Shown in pieces: positions 28,067 to 39,312 of a stretch of 64,000 nucleotides of DNA. A program made the position numbers and the translations under genes. The stretch's first letter is position 1. Each line of letters starts with the position of its first letter. Below the pieces are notes generated by a model that was given only the letters and a program-made list of their open reading frames with translations, did no database searches and was not told the DNA's origin. Location: assembly GCA_030704615.1 (NCBI GenBank), contig CM060732.1:50575053-50639052 (forward strand), given 5' to 3'. This DNA comes from Takakia lepidozioides. Taxonomy: Eukaryota; Streptophyta; Takakiopsida; Takakiales; Takakiaceae.

Positions 28067-28344
28067 GGTCGCTCTCCACCTTCACCTTCAGTGCAGCAAT
28101 CCAAGCCAAGGAAGAAGACAACCTGCAAAAGATGTGGATCAGGAATGGATACACGTATTCCTTCCTTATCCACGTGTATCCATGCGCTCACTCGAAACTG
28201 GCTTGCTCTGCGACGTGTTTCAATCCCCATCCTTCCCCTTGAAAGAAAGAAGAGAAAAGAAAAAGACAAAGCTTTGAATATGACATTGCCATGTCTGTAG
28301 TCTGTACGGCAAGAGAGAGTTTCTGGGGGAGAAACTAGGTAGCG
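28067..28344. promoter_or_regulatory. Shared divergent promoter, rubredoxin and dehydrogenase genes
   Basis: Only 278 bp separate the two start codons on opposite strands, so both promoters and 5' UTRs must be in or overlap this interval. An A-rich stretch (about 28245-28270) is the only clear composition feature. I do not see a convincing TATA box for either side. Confidence 0.6.
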
Positions 28345-29322
28345 ATGGCGAGCAAGGAATTGGTGGGGGATGATGGAGAAGCAGCTGCTTCCAGCTTTGC
28401 AGAGGAGGGCATTGTGGGTGGGAAAACAAGTGTTGGATGGATCGGATTGGGAGTGATGGGTCTGGCGATGTGCAGACGAATTCAAGCTGCAGGTTTCCAC
28501 GTTACCGTGTACAATCGCACTGCGAGCAAGGCGGAGGGCTTGGCTAAGGAGGGAGCAGTGGTGGTGGGATCGCCCAAGCTGGTGGCGGAGCGAAGTGATG
28601 TTGTGTTCACCATGCTGGGTGGTCCAGCAGATGTGCAGCAGGTTATTCTTGGGGACGGCGGGGTTCTTGAGGGGTTGAAGCCGGGTGGGATTCTAGTTGA
28701 CACAACGAGCAGTGATCCTGCGCTTGCTCGGGAGATTTATGCCGTTGCTAGAGCAGTGGATTGCGAGGCCGTTGATGCCCCTGTGTCTGGAGGAGACATC
28801 GGAGCGCAGAATGGCAAGCTGGCGATCATGGCTGGTGGTCGAGAAGAGATAGTGGCCGGGCTGCGGCCTCTGTTCGAATGCATGGGCAACTGCATATATA
28901 TGGGGCCTGCAGGAACTGGGCAAAGCTGCAAGTTAGCCAATCAAATCACCATCTCTGCAAACATGCTGGGCTTGGCAGAGGGCATGCTGTACGCGCAGAA
29001 GTCGGGTCTCGATGTTGCTACATACTTGAAAGCCGTGGCAGGGGGAGCAGCAGGGTCGAAGGCAATGGAGATCTTCGGAGCACGAATTTTGAACCGAGAC
29101 TTTGCTCCCGGTGGATTTATTGACTACCTCATCAAGGATCTGGGGATTGCACTCCGTGAATGTCAAAGAATGGGCGTTGATCTTCCTGGAGCTGCACTGG
29201 CACATCGATTGTATGTCTCATTGAATGCTCAGGGGGATGGGACCCTTGGCTCTCATGCCCTCATACTGGCCCTTGAGCGGCTGGGGAATATCAGTGCCTC
29301 CGCAAACCCCCCCTCCTCTTGA
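28345..29322 (+). CDS. Glyoxylate/succinic semialdehyde reductase-like (3-HIBADH family), intronless
   Basis: This NAD(P)-dependent beta-hydroxyacid dehydrogenase has 325 residues. The family reduces small aldehydes such as glyoxylate and succinic semialdehyde, or oxidises 3-hydroxyisobutyrate. A Rossmann fold opens with GWIGLGVMG (31-39) and continues to VTVYNRT. The substrate loop is DAPVSGGDIGAQNGKL (144-159). The catalytic Lys is K196 in KLANQ, followed by the C-terminal helical domain (AAGSK, then KDLGI.L.ECQRMG). The first ~28 residues are a poorly conserved polar extension. They are not clearly a transit peptide, so the site could be cytosol or an organelle. The sequence is closest to the plant 3-hydroxyisobutyrate dehydrogenase-like group, and the preferred substrate cannot be told. 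The length is normal and the gene lacks introns. Confidence 0.9.
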   Translation: MASKELVGDDGEAAASSFAEEGIVGGKTSVGWIGLGVMGLAMCRRIQAAGFHVTVYNRTASKAEGLAKEGAVVVGSPKLVAERSDVVFTMLGGPADVQQVILGDGGVLEGLKPGGILVDTTSSDPALAREIYAVARAVDCEAVDAPVSGGDIGAQNGKLAIMAGGREEIVAGLRPLFECMGNCIYMGPAGTGQSCKLANQITISANMLGLAEGMLYAQKSGLDVATYLKAVAGGAAGSKAMEIFGARILNRDFAPGGFIDYLIKDLGIALRECQRMGVDLPGAALAHRLYVSLNAQGDGTLGSHALILALERLGNISASANPPSS

Positions 29323-29459
29323 GCTCTGTGAAGCCTGCGCTTGCAAGATATGAGCACTCCATGTTTGAATGAAATGGAATGGTACGCGGAAAGCTCATAG
29401 AGCTTATGGGACAAAATGGAGGAAAACATGAGAGAGGAAACAAAGTCAGAGACAAAAAA

Positions 29460-29725
29460 TAAAACTATTGTTCGAGTGATTGTCTAAGAATGAAGGCCTC
29501 GTGCAGGTAAGCTGCCAAGTAGTTCTGATCCTCATAGTGGAAGACTTCAGTGAGAGATTGGGTTCGCGGAATAGGCAGTAGAATCTCCCACGGATCTCGT
29601 AGTATAGAGGGCAATAGAAGAAGAAGTGTTCTTCAGTTTCAATTTCCCAGTGGCGCCCTGTGCAAGCTGGACATAGGCGGCCAAACTCATCTTTGTTACT
29701 AATAAGAAAAAACTGTGTAAGTCTG
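29460..29725 (-). pseudogene. LINE C-terminal remnant, second family
   Basis: On the minus strand an open stretch reads LCPACTGRHWEIETEEHFFF then YCPLYYEIRGRFYCLF. This Cys-x2-Cys ... His ... Cys zinc-knuckle is typical of the tail of plant LINE reverse transcriptases. Its end is also seen at 16262-16350. Upstream domains are absent. It lies behind the dehydrogenase gene and differs from the array LINE. Confidence 0.75.
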
Positions 29726-30039
29726 TTCTAGTCGGACAGCACAAGGAGGTGACTTGGTATACCAAAAGACGGATAAGAGTTCAAATCAGGTGGGGACAAC
29801 TCAATGGCCAAAACCCACAACCTTGTCAGCTCAAGTGTTCCAGTGCCATTTTCTGATGAGAAGTCACCCCAGTGGAGCCTCTCAGATTGAAGTAGAGCTA
29901 CCATGTGTAGTCAAAAGGGATGGGCCTGAATGAACACACACCATCTGCATTACACTTCAACCTCATGACTACAATGACAAACTTGGCCACCTGCAGACAA
30001 AGAAGTGATGTGGAACTGACCAGTTATCCACTCCACACC
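29726..30039. other. Unassigned intergenic sequence
   Basis: I see no gene, repeat or regulatory signal here. Confidence 0.3.
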
Positions 30040-30581
<542 letters not shown>

Positions 30582-30691
30582 AGCAGTAAGGTGGACGACC
30601 TCTGAAGAAATACTGTGTTATAATGTGCCGACTCTGCAACCGACCGACTTCTGGGGAATTTGAGTGACTGGAGCATCCAAGGTAGAGAGAA

Positions 30692-32919
30692 ATGGTGTAC
30701 CCATCACCAGACTGTAGGTGGGTGTGGCCTCTCCAGTATTGTGACCTTTCAAAGGCTGCTTTACTCGGAGGAGCTGAGGCTTACTGCTTGCCCCGGTTAT
30801 GGTCTGTACCTTCTCAAACAACACCTTACGCACTCTGTCCATCGTCTTGGAAAGTGAATTTCGGTTCTTCTTCACATCTTTCATTGATCCCTAGAGCTCG
30901 CCTCTCTGTGAGACTTTGTCATGGGGAATTTGCGGCGTGGAGAGACGGAGAGGGGGGAGTGATGTGGGAGGCAGATGCCATCGCCAAAGCTGTGGGTGGC
31001 CAGGTGCGGAAAGGAGGAGCAGCGGGCAGCATAAGCACTGACACGCGCACCCTCGCTCGTGGGCAATGGTTTCTGGCGCTGGTTGGTCCTAATTTTGATG
31101 GCCACAATTTTCTGCAAGAAGCTCTCAATCGAGGATGCGCAGGTGTGATCGGGGTTTGGGTGCCTGATGGCTGGCCTCGAGGCTTTGTGCAGGTGGAGAT
31201 GAACACTCTCAAGGCATTGCAGGACTTGGCGGTCTCTGTGAGGGCAAGGTACCCAGGTCCTGTAGTGGGAATCACAGGAAGCTCGGGGAAAACAACTACT
31301 CGAACTATGATTGCTCTTGCATTGCAAGGTTTAGGGGGACATGTTCACGAGACGCAGGGGAACTTGAACAACCTCATCGGTGTCCCGCTGACGCTGCTCA
31401 GGATGCCATCTTTTTCATCAGCTTGTGTCTTGGAGATGGGCATGAGTCTGAAAGGTGAGCTGATAGAGCTGGCAGAGATAGCAAAACCTCAGGTGCGTGT
31501 GGTTCTGAATGTGGGGCCTGCACACATGGAGTACTTTCCTGGAGGATTGATGGAGGTGGCTGCGGCTAAAGGGGAAATCTTCCAGGGTGCACGACCCGGC
31601 GACGTCTGTGTTGTGAATGCAGATGATTTGCTTGTCATGAGTTTGCCTATTCCACCTGGTGTTCAGCTGGTGGGTTTTCAAGTTTATTGCAACAAACGTC
31701 TTCTCCTCCCTCCTGTCTCCGAAATGGGCAATGCTGGACATGCTTGTGTATTTAGACCTCATAAAACACTGCACACCACCCTCAGTTCAGTGCATCTGGA
31801 ACACCACAAATTGTCTATGAAAAAAGTTAAGTATCAATTCAGGAGCAATCATAAGCTGTATTTGCAGTCTCCTCTCTAACTATCCTTCCTCTGTTCTCTC
31901 TTCACCGGAGGTTTGAGGTGTATAGGTGAGGGTAGTTTGTAAGGATAATAGACTACCGCCGTTCCACAGTTGCTGTGAAGTTACTTTGTTTGCCCCTCTC
32001 CTATATTTTTCCAGTGGTTGTAAGGCCCAGGTGATAGACAATAAGTATTCTGTCTCTGTTTGGTTTTATTTGGTGGCTAAACTGGCTGGCTGGCTGGGTG
32101 CAGGTATATTTTGGGGCAAAAGAAGGATGTCATATGAGGTTGGTTGATGCCCAAGTCACAAAAGGGGGACTTGCGGTGCGTGTCACTCTGGAACATAGCG
32201 TGTATGAGCCAGAGTTTATTCTTTCCGGTTCAAAGTTGTCATCAGTAGGCAATGGCTCTTTGAGCCAAGGTACAAACTCTGAATACCATTTGCAGTGTCC
32301 GGAAGACTTATTTCAGGAGCATCATACTAGCAGATCAAGGGTGGAGTTCGAGATCCTAAGTCCTGGTCTCCACTTAGCCAGCAATGCATGTGCAGCAGCT
32401 GCTGTGGCTATCACCCTTGGGGTTCCCTTGGCCTCCATAGGTCATTCGTTGTCCCAATATAAACCTGTTGGCATGAGGTGCCGGGTTGAGGAAATTGGGC
32501 CATATATGTCAGTACAAACGCGCGTGATCAATGATTGTTATAATGCCAATCCTGCAAGTGTTGCAGCAGGGCTTCAGATTTTGCATGCAATGCAGTCTCA
32601 ACGACATGTAGCTGTATTAGGGGACATGCTCGAGCTTGGTACTATCTCCCAGACTGCTCACGAGGAGGTGCTGCATCTTTGTCAAGAGCTTGCACTGGAC
32701 TTGGTTTTGGTTGCAGGTCCCTGTTTCTCAGAGGCAGCAAAGAGCATTATGGGTGCAGTAGATATTATTGCCTGTCATGACGCAGCATTGCTGGCTGAGA
32801 ATATTATACAACACTTAAGCCCAGGGGATGCGGTGCTAGTAAAGGGCAGCCGTGGAATGAAAATGGAGGTCATTGTGGATGCCATCAAGGCTCAAGCCAA
32901 GGCTTGGTCCCCTGCATGA
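30692..32919 (+). CDS. murF: MurF, UDP-MurNAc-tripeptide--D-Ala-D-Ala ligase, 2 exons
   Basis: MurF adds D-Ala-D-Ala to UDP-MurNAc-tripeptide, the last cytoplasmic step of peptidoglycan precursor synthesis. In seed-free plants it would act in plastids. Exon 1 is 30692-31669 and exon 2 is 32104-32919, joined in phase (GVQL/VYFGAKEG) into 597 residues. Motifs in order: STDTR near the substrate-binding N-terminal domain, the P-loop GITGSSGKTTTRTM (about 193), GNLNNLIGVPLTLL, LEMGMSLKGEL, NVGPAHMEYF, NDCYNANPASV (the YNANP signature separates MurF from other Mur ligases) and LGDMLELG. An N-terminal extension of about 80-90 residues, rich in Ser, Arg and Leu, suits a plastid transit peptide. The exact ATG is uncertain: an internal Met lies at 30962. 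The gene follows the NKAP fragment closely. Confidence 0.93.
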
Positions 32920-33902
32920 CCTGCTCTTTTACTGCAGATTCAGCCCTATTGAGTGGGTAGAGATTCTTTTCACCCTAAAGCAGCAAGATGGCAAGGCTCC
33001 CGAGTCTTGATAATGCCAACCTCGGCCATACGATAGAAAGGAAAAGTTTGCAGGCCATTACTTTATCAAAATCTCGACAGTTTGCCAGTGAAAGGAGCTT
33101 GTCAGTGGCCCACAGCTTAGATGGCATCAACTGCTCTTTTGTTTGGGAGGGGATGTCAGTATTTTTGCAAGCAGGCGGTACTCCGGCAACATTTGTCAAG
33201 GTCCCATTCCAGACAACCAGAGCTGCTCTTTCCGCATGTGCTCAGGGGTTGTTGGTTTGCTATTTGATGAAAACCCTGGTAAGGATCCCATTCCGAACTC
33301 ATCACAGGTCAGGTTTAAGGCTTTTGGGTGTTGAGATATCTCATGTGTGCTTTCTCAAAACTTGCATGCTGCTCTGACTTTTTGCACATGTGGAATTGGG
33401 AGATAGGGCATTTGTGCTGGACTACTTGTTGACAACTTTGTTCATTTGGCAGGGAGATGGAAGAGCAAACAAATATTATCATGGCATGTTTGAGCCTGCA
33501 TGCTGGACTACCTGCTGGCATGCAGTGTTAGGGTTTCCCCGACGCATCATCTATGACCTTGGAACTGTTTACAACTAAACCATCGCCACAGCAACTTACT
33601 TTCACAACTGAATTCAACATTGGTTGACAATTCCTTACATTGTCATCTCCCTGCTGGTGTGAGCCCACTTTTACAGTAATGGGTCAGTCAGCACATGGAC
33701 TAGGCCCAACATTATTTGTGTCTTCAGGAAAGAAAGTAGGGAGTAGATGACTTGGTCTCTTGAGGGTGCTGGCTTGCTTTTCAAACAGGTTAGAAGTAGA
33801 TACCCTTTCTAGGGTCCCAAATTTTGACAGGCGCTATTCCTGAAGGTCGGAAAAATGGGGAGGGAGGGCACCTATGTTGTTGGAATGGGTGAAATGTGAG
33901 CA
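32920..33902. other. MurF 3' flank, no gene recognised
   Basis: A 129-codon plus-strand frame at 32988-33377 has no recognisable motif and no coding feel. The remainder is ordinary AT-moderate sequence. It probably includes the MurF 3' UTR. Confidence 0.4.
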
Positions 33903-34225
33903 TAGATGTAGAGCTAGAGCTTTCCATAAGCAGGATTCGAGGCTAACATAGATGTAGGAGGGTGGGGCCTCCTCCTAGTTCTAGAGCTTTCCATAAGCAA
34001 GATTCGAGGCTAACGTAGAAGTAGGAGGGTGGAGGAGGCTAACATAGGTGGGCCCTCCTTCTAGTTCGAGAGGCTTCCATAAGCAGGATGCGAGGCTAGC
34101 ATAGAAGTAGGTGGGTGGGCCCTCCTTCTAGTTCTAGAGCTTTCCATTAGCAGGTTTGAGACTAGCATAGAAGTAGGAGGGTGAGGCCTCCTCCTAGTTT
34201 TAGAGCTTTCCATAAGCCGTGGGGT
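33903..34225 (+). repeat. Minisatellite, about 67-bp unit, five copies
   Basis: The anchor gagctttccat (or gaggcttccat) recurs at about 33917, 33984, 34070, 34137 and 34203, giving spacings of about 67, 86, 67 and 66. Each unit reads roughly gctttccataagcaggattc, then gaggctaacatagaagtagg, then agggtggggcctcctcctag and ttcta. The longer unit has an internal repeat of the gaggctaacatag part. No coding or structural role is evident. Confidence 0.88.
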
Positions 34226-35942
34226 TGAGGGGGTGGGCCCCTTCTACCACCGCCTTGAGAGAGTATATTAAGAGTATATTAAGAGGTTAAGGGCCCTATT
34301 TTACAGGGTTTCTTGTGCGTCACCCTCAGTTTGGTTGCTCTGCAAGCAGGCCCCCTTAAAAAAGTGAAGTTGGAAGTTAAACCATCTTCAAATGAATAGA
34401 AATGACAAATTCAGCTTATTATAGTTTAGCCCTCCCCATCAAATGTTTGATGTGAAATGAATTTTGAACCGTGCTACTTAACAGCAGTTAGCATTTGTAG
34501 AATTTGCCATTGAAAGAAAAATCCATGTTCAGCAAGCTGTTTTCCTTTCACAGGTTGCATGAAGTGAGGGGTTGGAAGTGAGGGGTTGGATTCTTCAGTA
34601 ATGTGGTTATGATGAACTCATCCCCAAACCTCCAAAAAGCAAGTGGTCATGAGAGCAAGGACGTTGCAGCCATCAATGATAAGAGAGTTGTCTGCTGTTG
34701 CTGTTGCACTTGTGTTCGCGTGTACACCATATACTTACCAAATGAGCTGTAACTCTTGGAATGCCGCAAATCAAGCTTCTGGATGACAAGTGCATTTTGA
34801 AAGGTCAGAAATAGAAACCTGAGCCTATCTAAATAGGGCTGTTACCTTTCACAACCTACCTGAACATTTCTGGAATCAAGGGTAGGGTTAAAAAAAAGAT
34901 ACCTCCATCGATATCGAATAGATCAGGTTTAATCCGGTTTAATGTGAATAAGCAAAGTCAAGTTCTTGTAACGTCCAGTGAATTTACAGAGCCTACTGCT
35001 CAACACACAGCCCATCGAGGGGCCAATGGTCGGTTGAAGGATTAAACCCAGGATCACCCAGATTATGCACAGGCAACACACAAATACCCAACCACTGGGC
35101 TAACCTGCTGAGGTGCTAATAGCAAGGTCCTTGGCTAGTCAATCTGTTGCTCAATAGCCTGCCAGCATGGTGTGGCTACTTTGGGGTGCAATCCTGGTTG
35201 TAGGGCCTCATGGCTTCAGCAAGGTCATTTTTCCTTGCTTCTTCTCCTCAATGGAATCTCTGGGCCCCAAAAAGAAAAGAAGAAAAAAGGAACCGAATGA
35301 TGTCTTAAGACCATGCCAACCACTTTCTGTACGACATTAGCTAAACGAAAAGTTAGTAGAGAGTCAACAATTAAGGAAACCGGTTGTGATCCTGGGACTC
35401 AACGTGTGGTCTACATCGCGCTACTCATAAGGGCCTTAATTCTGCAAGCACGACCAAGTTCCAAGAGAGCTTCAAAGATGATTGACATACCTCTATCCCC
35501 TATGATAGAGGCTGGTAGGTTCGATCATAGACTCCAGACGAAATTAAGAGTGTGAGAATGACAGATGGACCCTGGACAATTAGCTGTGGCTAGACATTTG
35601 TTCTTGCCACTGCGGGGCAGCTCCTAGAAAATCAATTGGTTAACATTTCACAATTTCCTAAACTATCCCGAAGGACAGCGAAATGCGGAGTCTCCAAAAG
35701 ATGACCGGGGAGACAATGCCTGTCAACTCTCGACCTTGCACGACTGTGCCGTTTCGTGAACTAACGAGTGATAAGCATAGAATTGGACGAAAGATGAGCG
35801 AACGATCTGATGCACTCAAATCCATTCAACTCCAATCAAATCTGACAACATCCACATCTCTCACTTCCATTCCAACAACACAGACACATATAAGCAAATA
35901 CCGTATCCCGAGTAATTCATCGACTGAAAGTAAATTAACATG
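34226..35942. other. Gene-poor interval
   Basis: No gene is recognised. Apart from the SINE-like head at about 35030-35130, I see only short ORFs without motifs (35313-35555, 35683-36018). Confidence 0.4.
35025..35130 (-). mobile_element. tRNA-like SINE head, minus strand
   Basis: On the minus strand GCAGGTTAGCCCAGTGGTTG fits an A box, and about 45 bp later GGGTTTAATCCTTC resembles a B box (GGTTCRANNCC). The spacing is close to that of a tRNA gene, but no full cloverleaf is evident, so it reads as a tRNA-derived SINE head rather than a gene. Confidence 0.55.
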
Positions 35943-36178
35943 CTTACCGGGATATGAAAGATGTAGAGCTTCGAGTCTCTCAGCAGCACACAGCAGTCTG
36001 GACATGGCTCAGGAGTGATTAAGTCTCTTGGATTAAAAGCAAATGTCATCCGCTCTATTCCTTACCGGGATATGAGAGATGTAGAGCCTCGAGTCTCTCA
36101 GCAGCACACACCAGTCTGGACATAGCTCGGGAGTGATTAAGGCTCTTCATTAAAAGAAAACGTCAACCTCTCTTTTCC
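35943..36178. repeat. Tandem duplication, 118-bp period
   Basis: Two copies start cttaccgggatatga at 35943 and 36061 and share gatgtagagc, gagtctctcagcagcacac and gtctggacat(a/g)gctc. They differ by a few substitutions and a small indel at the end. Confidence 0.88.
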
Positions 36179-36224
36179 ACAGGTCCCTGCGCAGAAAAAA
36201 AATCCTTTAGTACCAGAACTATGG

Positions 36225-36662
36225 ACGTGAAGATCCCTCCTGAATCAACCACCAGATCGAAGATGCAGGGGAAGTTAGATCAAAACTAGTCTAAACTTAA
36301 GTCCTATCATTCACACCGCAAAATTGTGCCTCTGTGAAATCCCTCTCTCTCTCTCTCTTCTCTCCTGTGTCTTCGAACAGTGCGCCATTTGCAACAGCTC
36401 TAGGTATCCCCTTGCTACTGACAGTCTTCTAACAGGACTCACAACGTGAAGATCCCTCCTGAATCAACCACCAGATCGAAGATGCAAGGGAAGTTAGATC
36501 CACACTAGTCTAAACTTAGGTCCTATCATTCACACCGCAAAATTGTGCTTCTGTGAAATCTCTCTCTCTCTCTCCTCTCCTCTCCTGTGTCTTCGAACAG
36601 TGCGCCATTTGCAACAGCTCTACGTAACCCCTTGCTACGGACAGTACTCTAACAGGACTCAC
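36225..36662. repeat. Tandem duplication, 219-bp period
   Basis: Two copies begin acgtgaagatccctcctgaa at 36225 and 36444 and end with aacaggactcacaac. Each contains a (CT)n tract (about 36341-36365 and 36561-36583). The copies differ at only a few positions, so the duplication is recent. Confidence 0.9.
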
Positions 36663-38500
36663 AACACCCTGTCCCACATGCCCAGCGCCATCGTATCAGC
36701 ATGAGCGCTTCCCAGATCCCATGGAATCATCTCCGATCGCAGATGCTCGCAGCACAGCCATCGCTCGTCATCTCCAACCACGACTTCCACGGCAGCATCA
36801 CCTCCTCCCCCGCCCTCCTCCTCGCGCCATCTACGCAGAGATGCTCCCAGCGCCCGCGCCGCCGTTCCTGGGCCTGGCACGTGCCCTCCCCGCCCCATTC
36901 GCCCGGTGTGCCGTCGTGCCCACGACGGCACACCTACCCCATGTTCCATGGATGGATCCGTCCAACGGACATCCAGAAACCGGAGCGTTCATCCCCTCTT
37001 CCCAGCCAGTGGATGCACGAACCGTCGCTGATACATCTACCTCTGGATGGACGGATCATCCCAGGTTAGAGATATGTACGTGCGTTTAAGATAACGCGAG
37101 GATATATAACTTTTTCTATTCGACGGTCGAGATTCATTCACAATCCACTGACATCACCAGCGACAATTCCATGCGGATTCCGCTCTGAACCGGCATGCCC
37201 CACAAGCACGTGCTGCGTGGAACCGGCCCGCAGGTGGCGAGGGTCAAAATGATTCTGTTTCCAGACCGAGCACGCGAAATCCAGTGGATGGACAGGACAA
37301 GGATGGATGATCAACGGTGGGTTGCGTGTGCGGCCACGTGATCTCATCCCGGGGTGGCCACGTGATTTCATCCCGGTGTGGCCACACAAATATTCCGGCT
37401 GTCTGTGCGAGCAGCTCGCCGCCGACGGGCGGCCCCACCAGATTCCAACCGTGCATGTGCTTGCTTGCCCCGTACGGCCCAGTCCAAGCTGCCCAAGCCA
37501 CGAGATAACTGAGAGGCGACGTCATCCGTCACATGACTTTGTTCATCCATCTAAGCGTAGGTGGGGCCGGCGTAATGATGATAACGACGATAGTTAACTG
37601 ATGGGACCTACCGACTCTTCTCCGTTAGTAATGGCCGTGGCCCGACATTGTATATTGAATACCAACAAAACCATGATATTTTCTTCTGGAAGATTATATT
37701 CCTTTGTCCAGCGTGTGGGACATGGATGAGGATCGCTGCGAATTAAACCACCCAATTCCCGCTTACTACTAGATCCCTTCAGACAAGTTTAAAAAAAAGA
37801 ATAATAATAATAATACAGAGGGACAGCGGCCTCAGAAGCTTTACAGAAAAAAAAGGGGGATGTCAATTATTCCAAGAGGCACAAAATTAGGAAGGTTGGC
37901 ATTTCGCAACCGACTGCAGAACATCTAATCTGGATAACTTTAATAAAAATAAAAATAAAACTCATGGATAACTTATTTTAGTTCCGAACTTACTTGATTT
38001 GTTCCTATTTTTCTTGGTATCTATTAGCTTATATATTTAATTTTAAACAGACTGGTCTGGACGTCTTGACCTTTCGAAGGTGGCATCAAAATATCGCTAT
38101 AAATAGACTTGCAGTGTAGTTTTCAAACATTAGAGCCCACCACCGACAGGGGCCCAGTAACGGAAGGTGAAATGGTTCTTTGCTACTGTTAGTGACATGT
38201 TAACTTAGTTACATCAGAAACAGCTTGGTGGCATCGAAATGGTACCCCCTTTAAATAATTGCCACAGTTAATGACTATTTGGCTACATTTGTGTGGTGAA
38301 TGCATTTGTCATCCACTAGGCGTATCATAGACGCATCCATCCGGGACCGTTACCGCACGTGTGAGTGGCAGGTTGGACGAACGAACGTCCGCGTCAGAGT
38401 TGCACGTCCATATTTGCTGCAGGCCGCATCAGCCATGGTTTAGCCATGCAATTGCCATAAACCCTAGGCATAACAATTCAGCACACTGAGATGGAAAATA
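36663..38500. other. GC-rich block with G-boxes, no gene assigned
   Basis: From 36663 to about 37100 the sequence is GC-rich and several frames stay open for 90-120 codons on both strands (for example 36701-37069 and 36721-37089). That is what high GC alone produces, and no motif is recognised. CACGTG hexamers occur at about 36886, 37206, 37334, 37359 and 38357. The pair at 37334/37359 lies in a short imperfect tandem repeat (ggccacgtgat..tcatcccg). The 37600-38500 part is AT-rich with nothing recognised. Confidence 0.45.
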
Positions 38501-38539
38501 GCGGGTTCATTTTATTGGGTTTTGGCGAAAGTGCATCTT

Positions 38540-39139
38540 TATGGCACATGGCAGAGTGGACGGACGGACGGGGCCGGAGCCCGCCCGGACGTGGCGGCGC
38601 GGGGCGCCGCCTGCGAGGCGGTCGGCTGTGTGGACGGACGGAAAGGGCCCCGGGGTGATGAATCTGGGTGTATTCATCCACATGCATGTACGAGCGAGCG
38701 GCGGTTTCGCAACGGAACGGGTTGGGGCCCTCTTTGTCTGCAAGGCGGTTGCGGTTGCGGTCGCGATCGGGAGGGCAAGGACAGGGCGGGCCTAAGTGGG
38801 GGACAGTTCCAGCCAATAATGTACTGGGCACCTATCAGAATCTGTTGCGCAGGCTCCACCGCTTTCTGCGTGTGGCCCATCGAAGCCGACCATCCGTAAG
38901 GTTCACTCTACCATTGACGTGACTGGATTTTTATGTGATTTAAAACATTCGTATATCCAATCTAAATATTTGTAATTGGTTAACTGGTGTTCGGAGAGCT
39001 CGGGTTCAAATCCGCAGGACGGTAAGGGGCCACGGGATACAAGGGTAAAGAGTAAAGAGGGGTAAGAAAAGGAAGCACACATCTTGTCCGCGAGCGCAGC
39101 AGCGGAGAGGTTTCCAGGAGGAGGCAGGGTGGTGGGGCC
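38540..39139 (+). promoter_or_regulatory. Metallothionein upstream region, CpG-rich
   Basis: A CpG-dense stretch (about 38555-38800) with two ggacggacgg runs lies 0.5-0.8 kb upstream of the metallothionein start. Frames open on both strands here are shadows of base composition. I did not find an unambiguous metal-response element. Confidence 0.4.
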
Positions 39140-39181
39140 GGGGAGGGAGGGAGGGAGGGAGGGAGGGAGGGAGAGGGGGGG
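39139..39181 (+). promoter_or_regulatory. (GGGA)n tract, possible G-quadruplex, metallothionein promoter
   Basis: At least eight GGG runs are spaced by single A residues, ending in a longer G run. The tract can form several G-quadruplexes. It lies about 10 bp upstream of the TATA-like box and 130 bp upstream of the start codon, on the sense strand. Confidence 0.8.
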
Positions 39182-39190
39182 TGAGAGCGG

Positions 39191-39200
39191 CCATAAAAGC
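39191..39200 (+). promoter_or_regulatory. TATA-like box of the metallothionein gene
   Basis: CCATAAAAGC lies about 120 bp before the start codon and just after the G-rich tract. It is the only TATA-like element in the proximal region. Confidence 0.55.
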
Positions 39201-39312
39201 AAGAGGCACGGCCTGCACTTCATCACTTCATCGTTTGTGTGTTTGATAGTCTGCTCGCCTTCGTCAGCTCAGCTCGCTTCCGCTTCAGTTTTCTTCGATC
39301 CTCTCAGGCATC

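Noticed and set aside
33903-34225. A CRISPR array
   Set aside because: Repeats and spacers are not distinct: the whole 67-bp unit repeats. The genome is also eukaryotic.
35025-35130. A functional tRNA gene
   Set aside because: A- and B-box-like sequences are present, but no acceptor stem or anticodon arm pairs convincingly, so it is called a SINE head. The same holds at 60655-60775 and 24865-24960.
36701-37089. Overlapping 122-codon ORFs in two plus frames and a 96-codon minus ORF
   Set aside because: All frames are open because of high GC. No motif, no introns and no start context favour any of them.
38478-38922. Several 80-125 codon ORFs on both strands upstream of the metallothionein gene
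   Set aside because: They are shadows of a CpG-rich stretch with Arg/Pro/Ala-biased translations and no recognisable domain.
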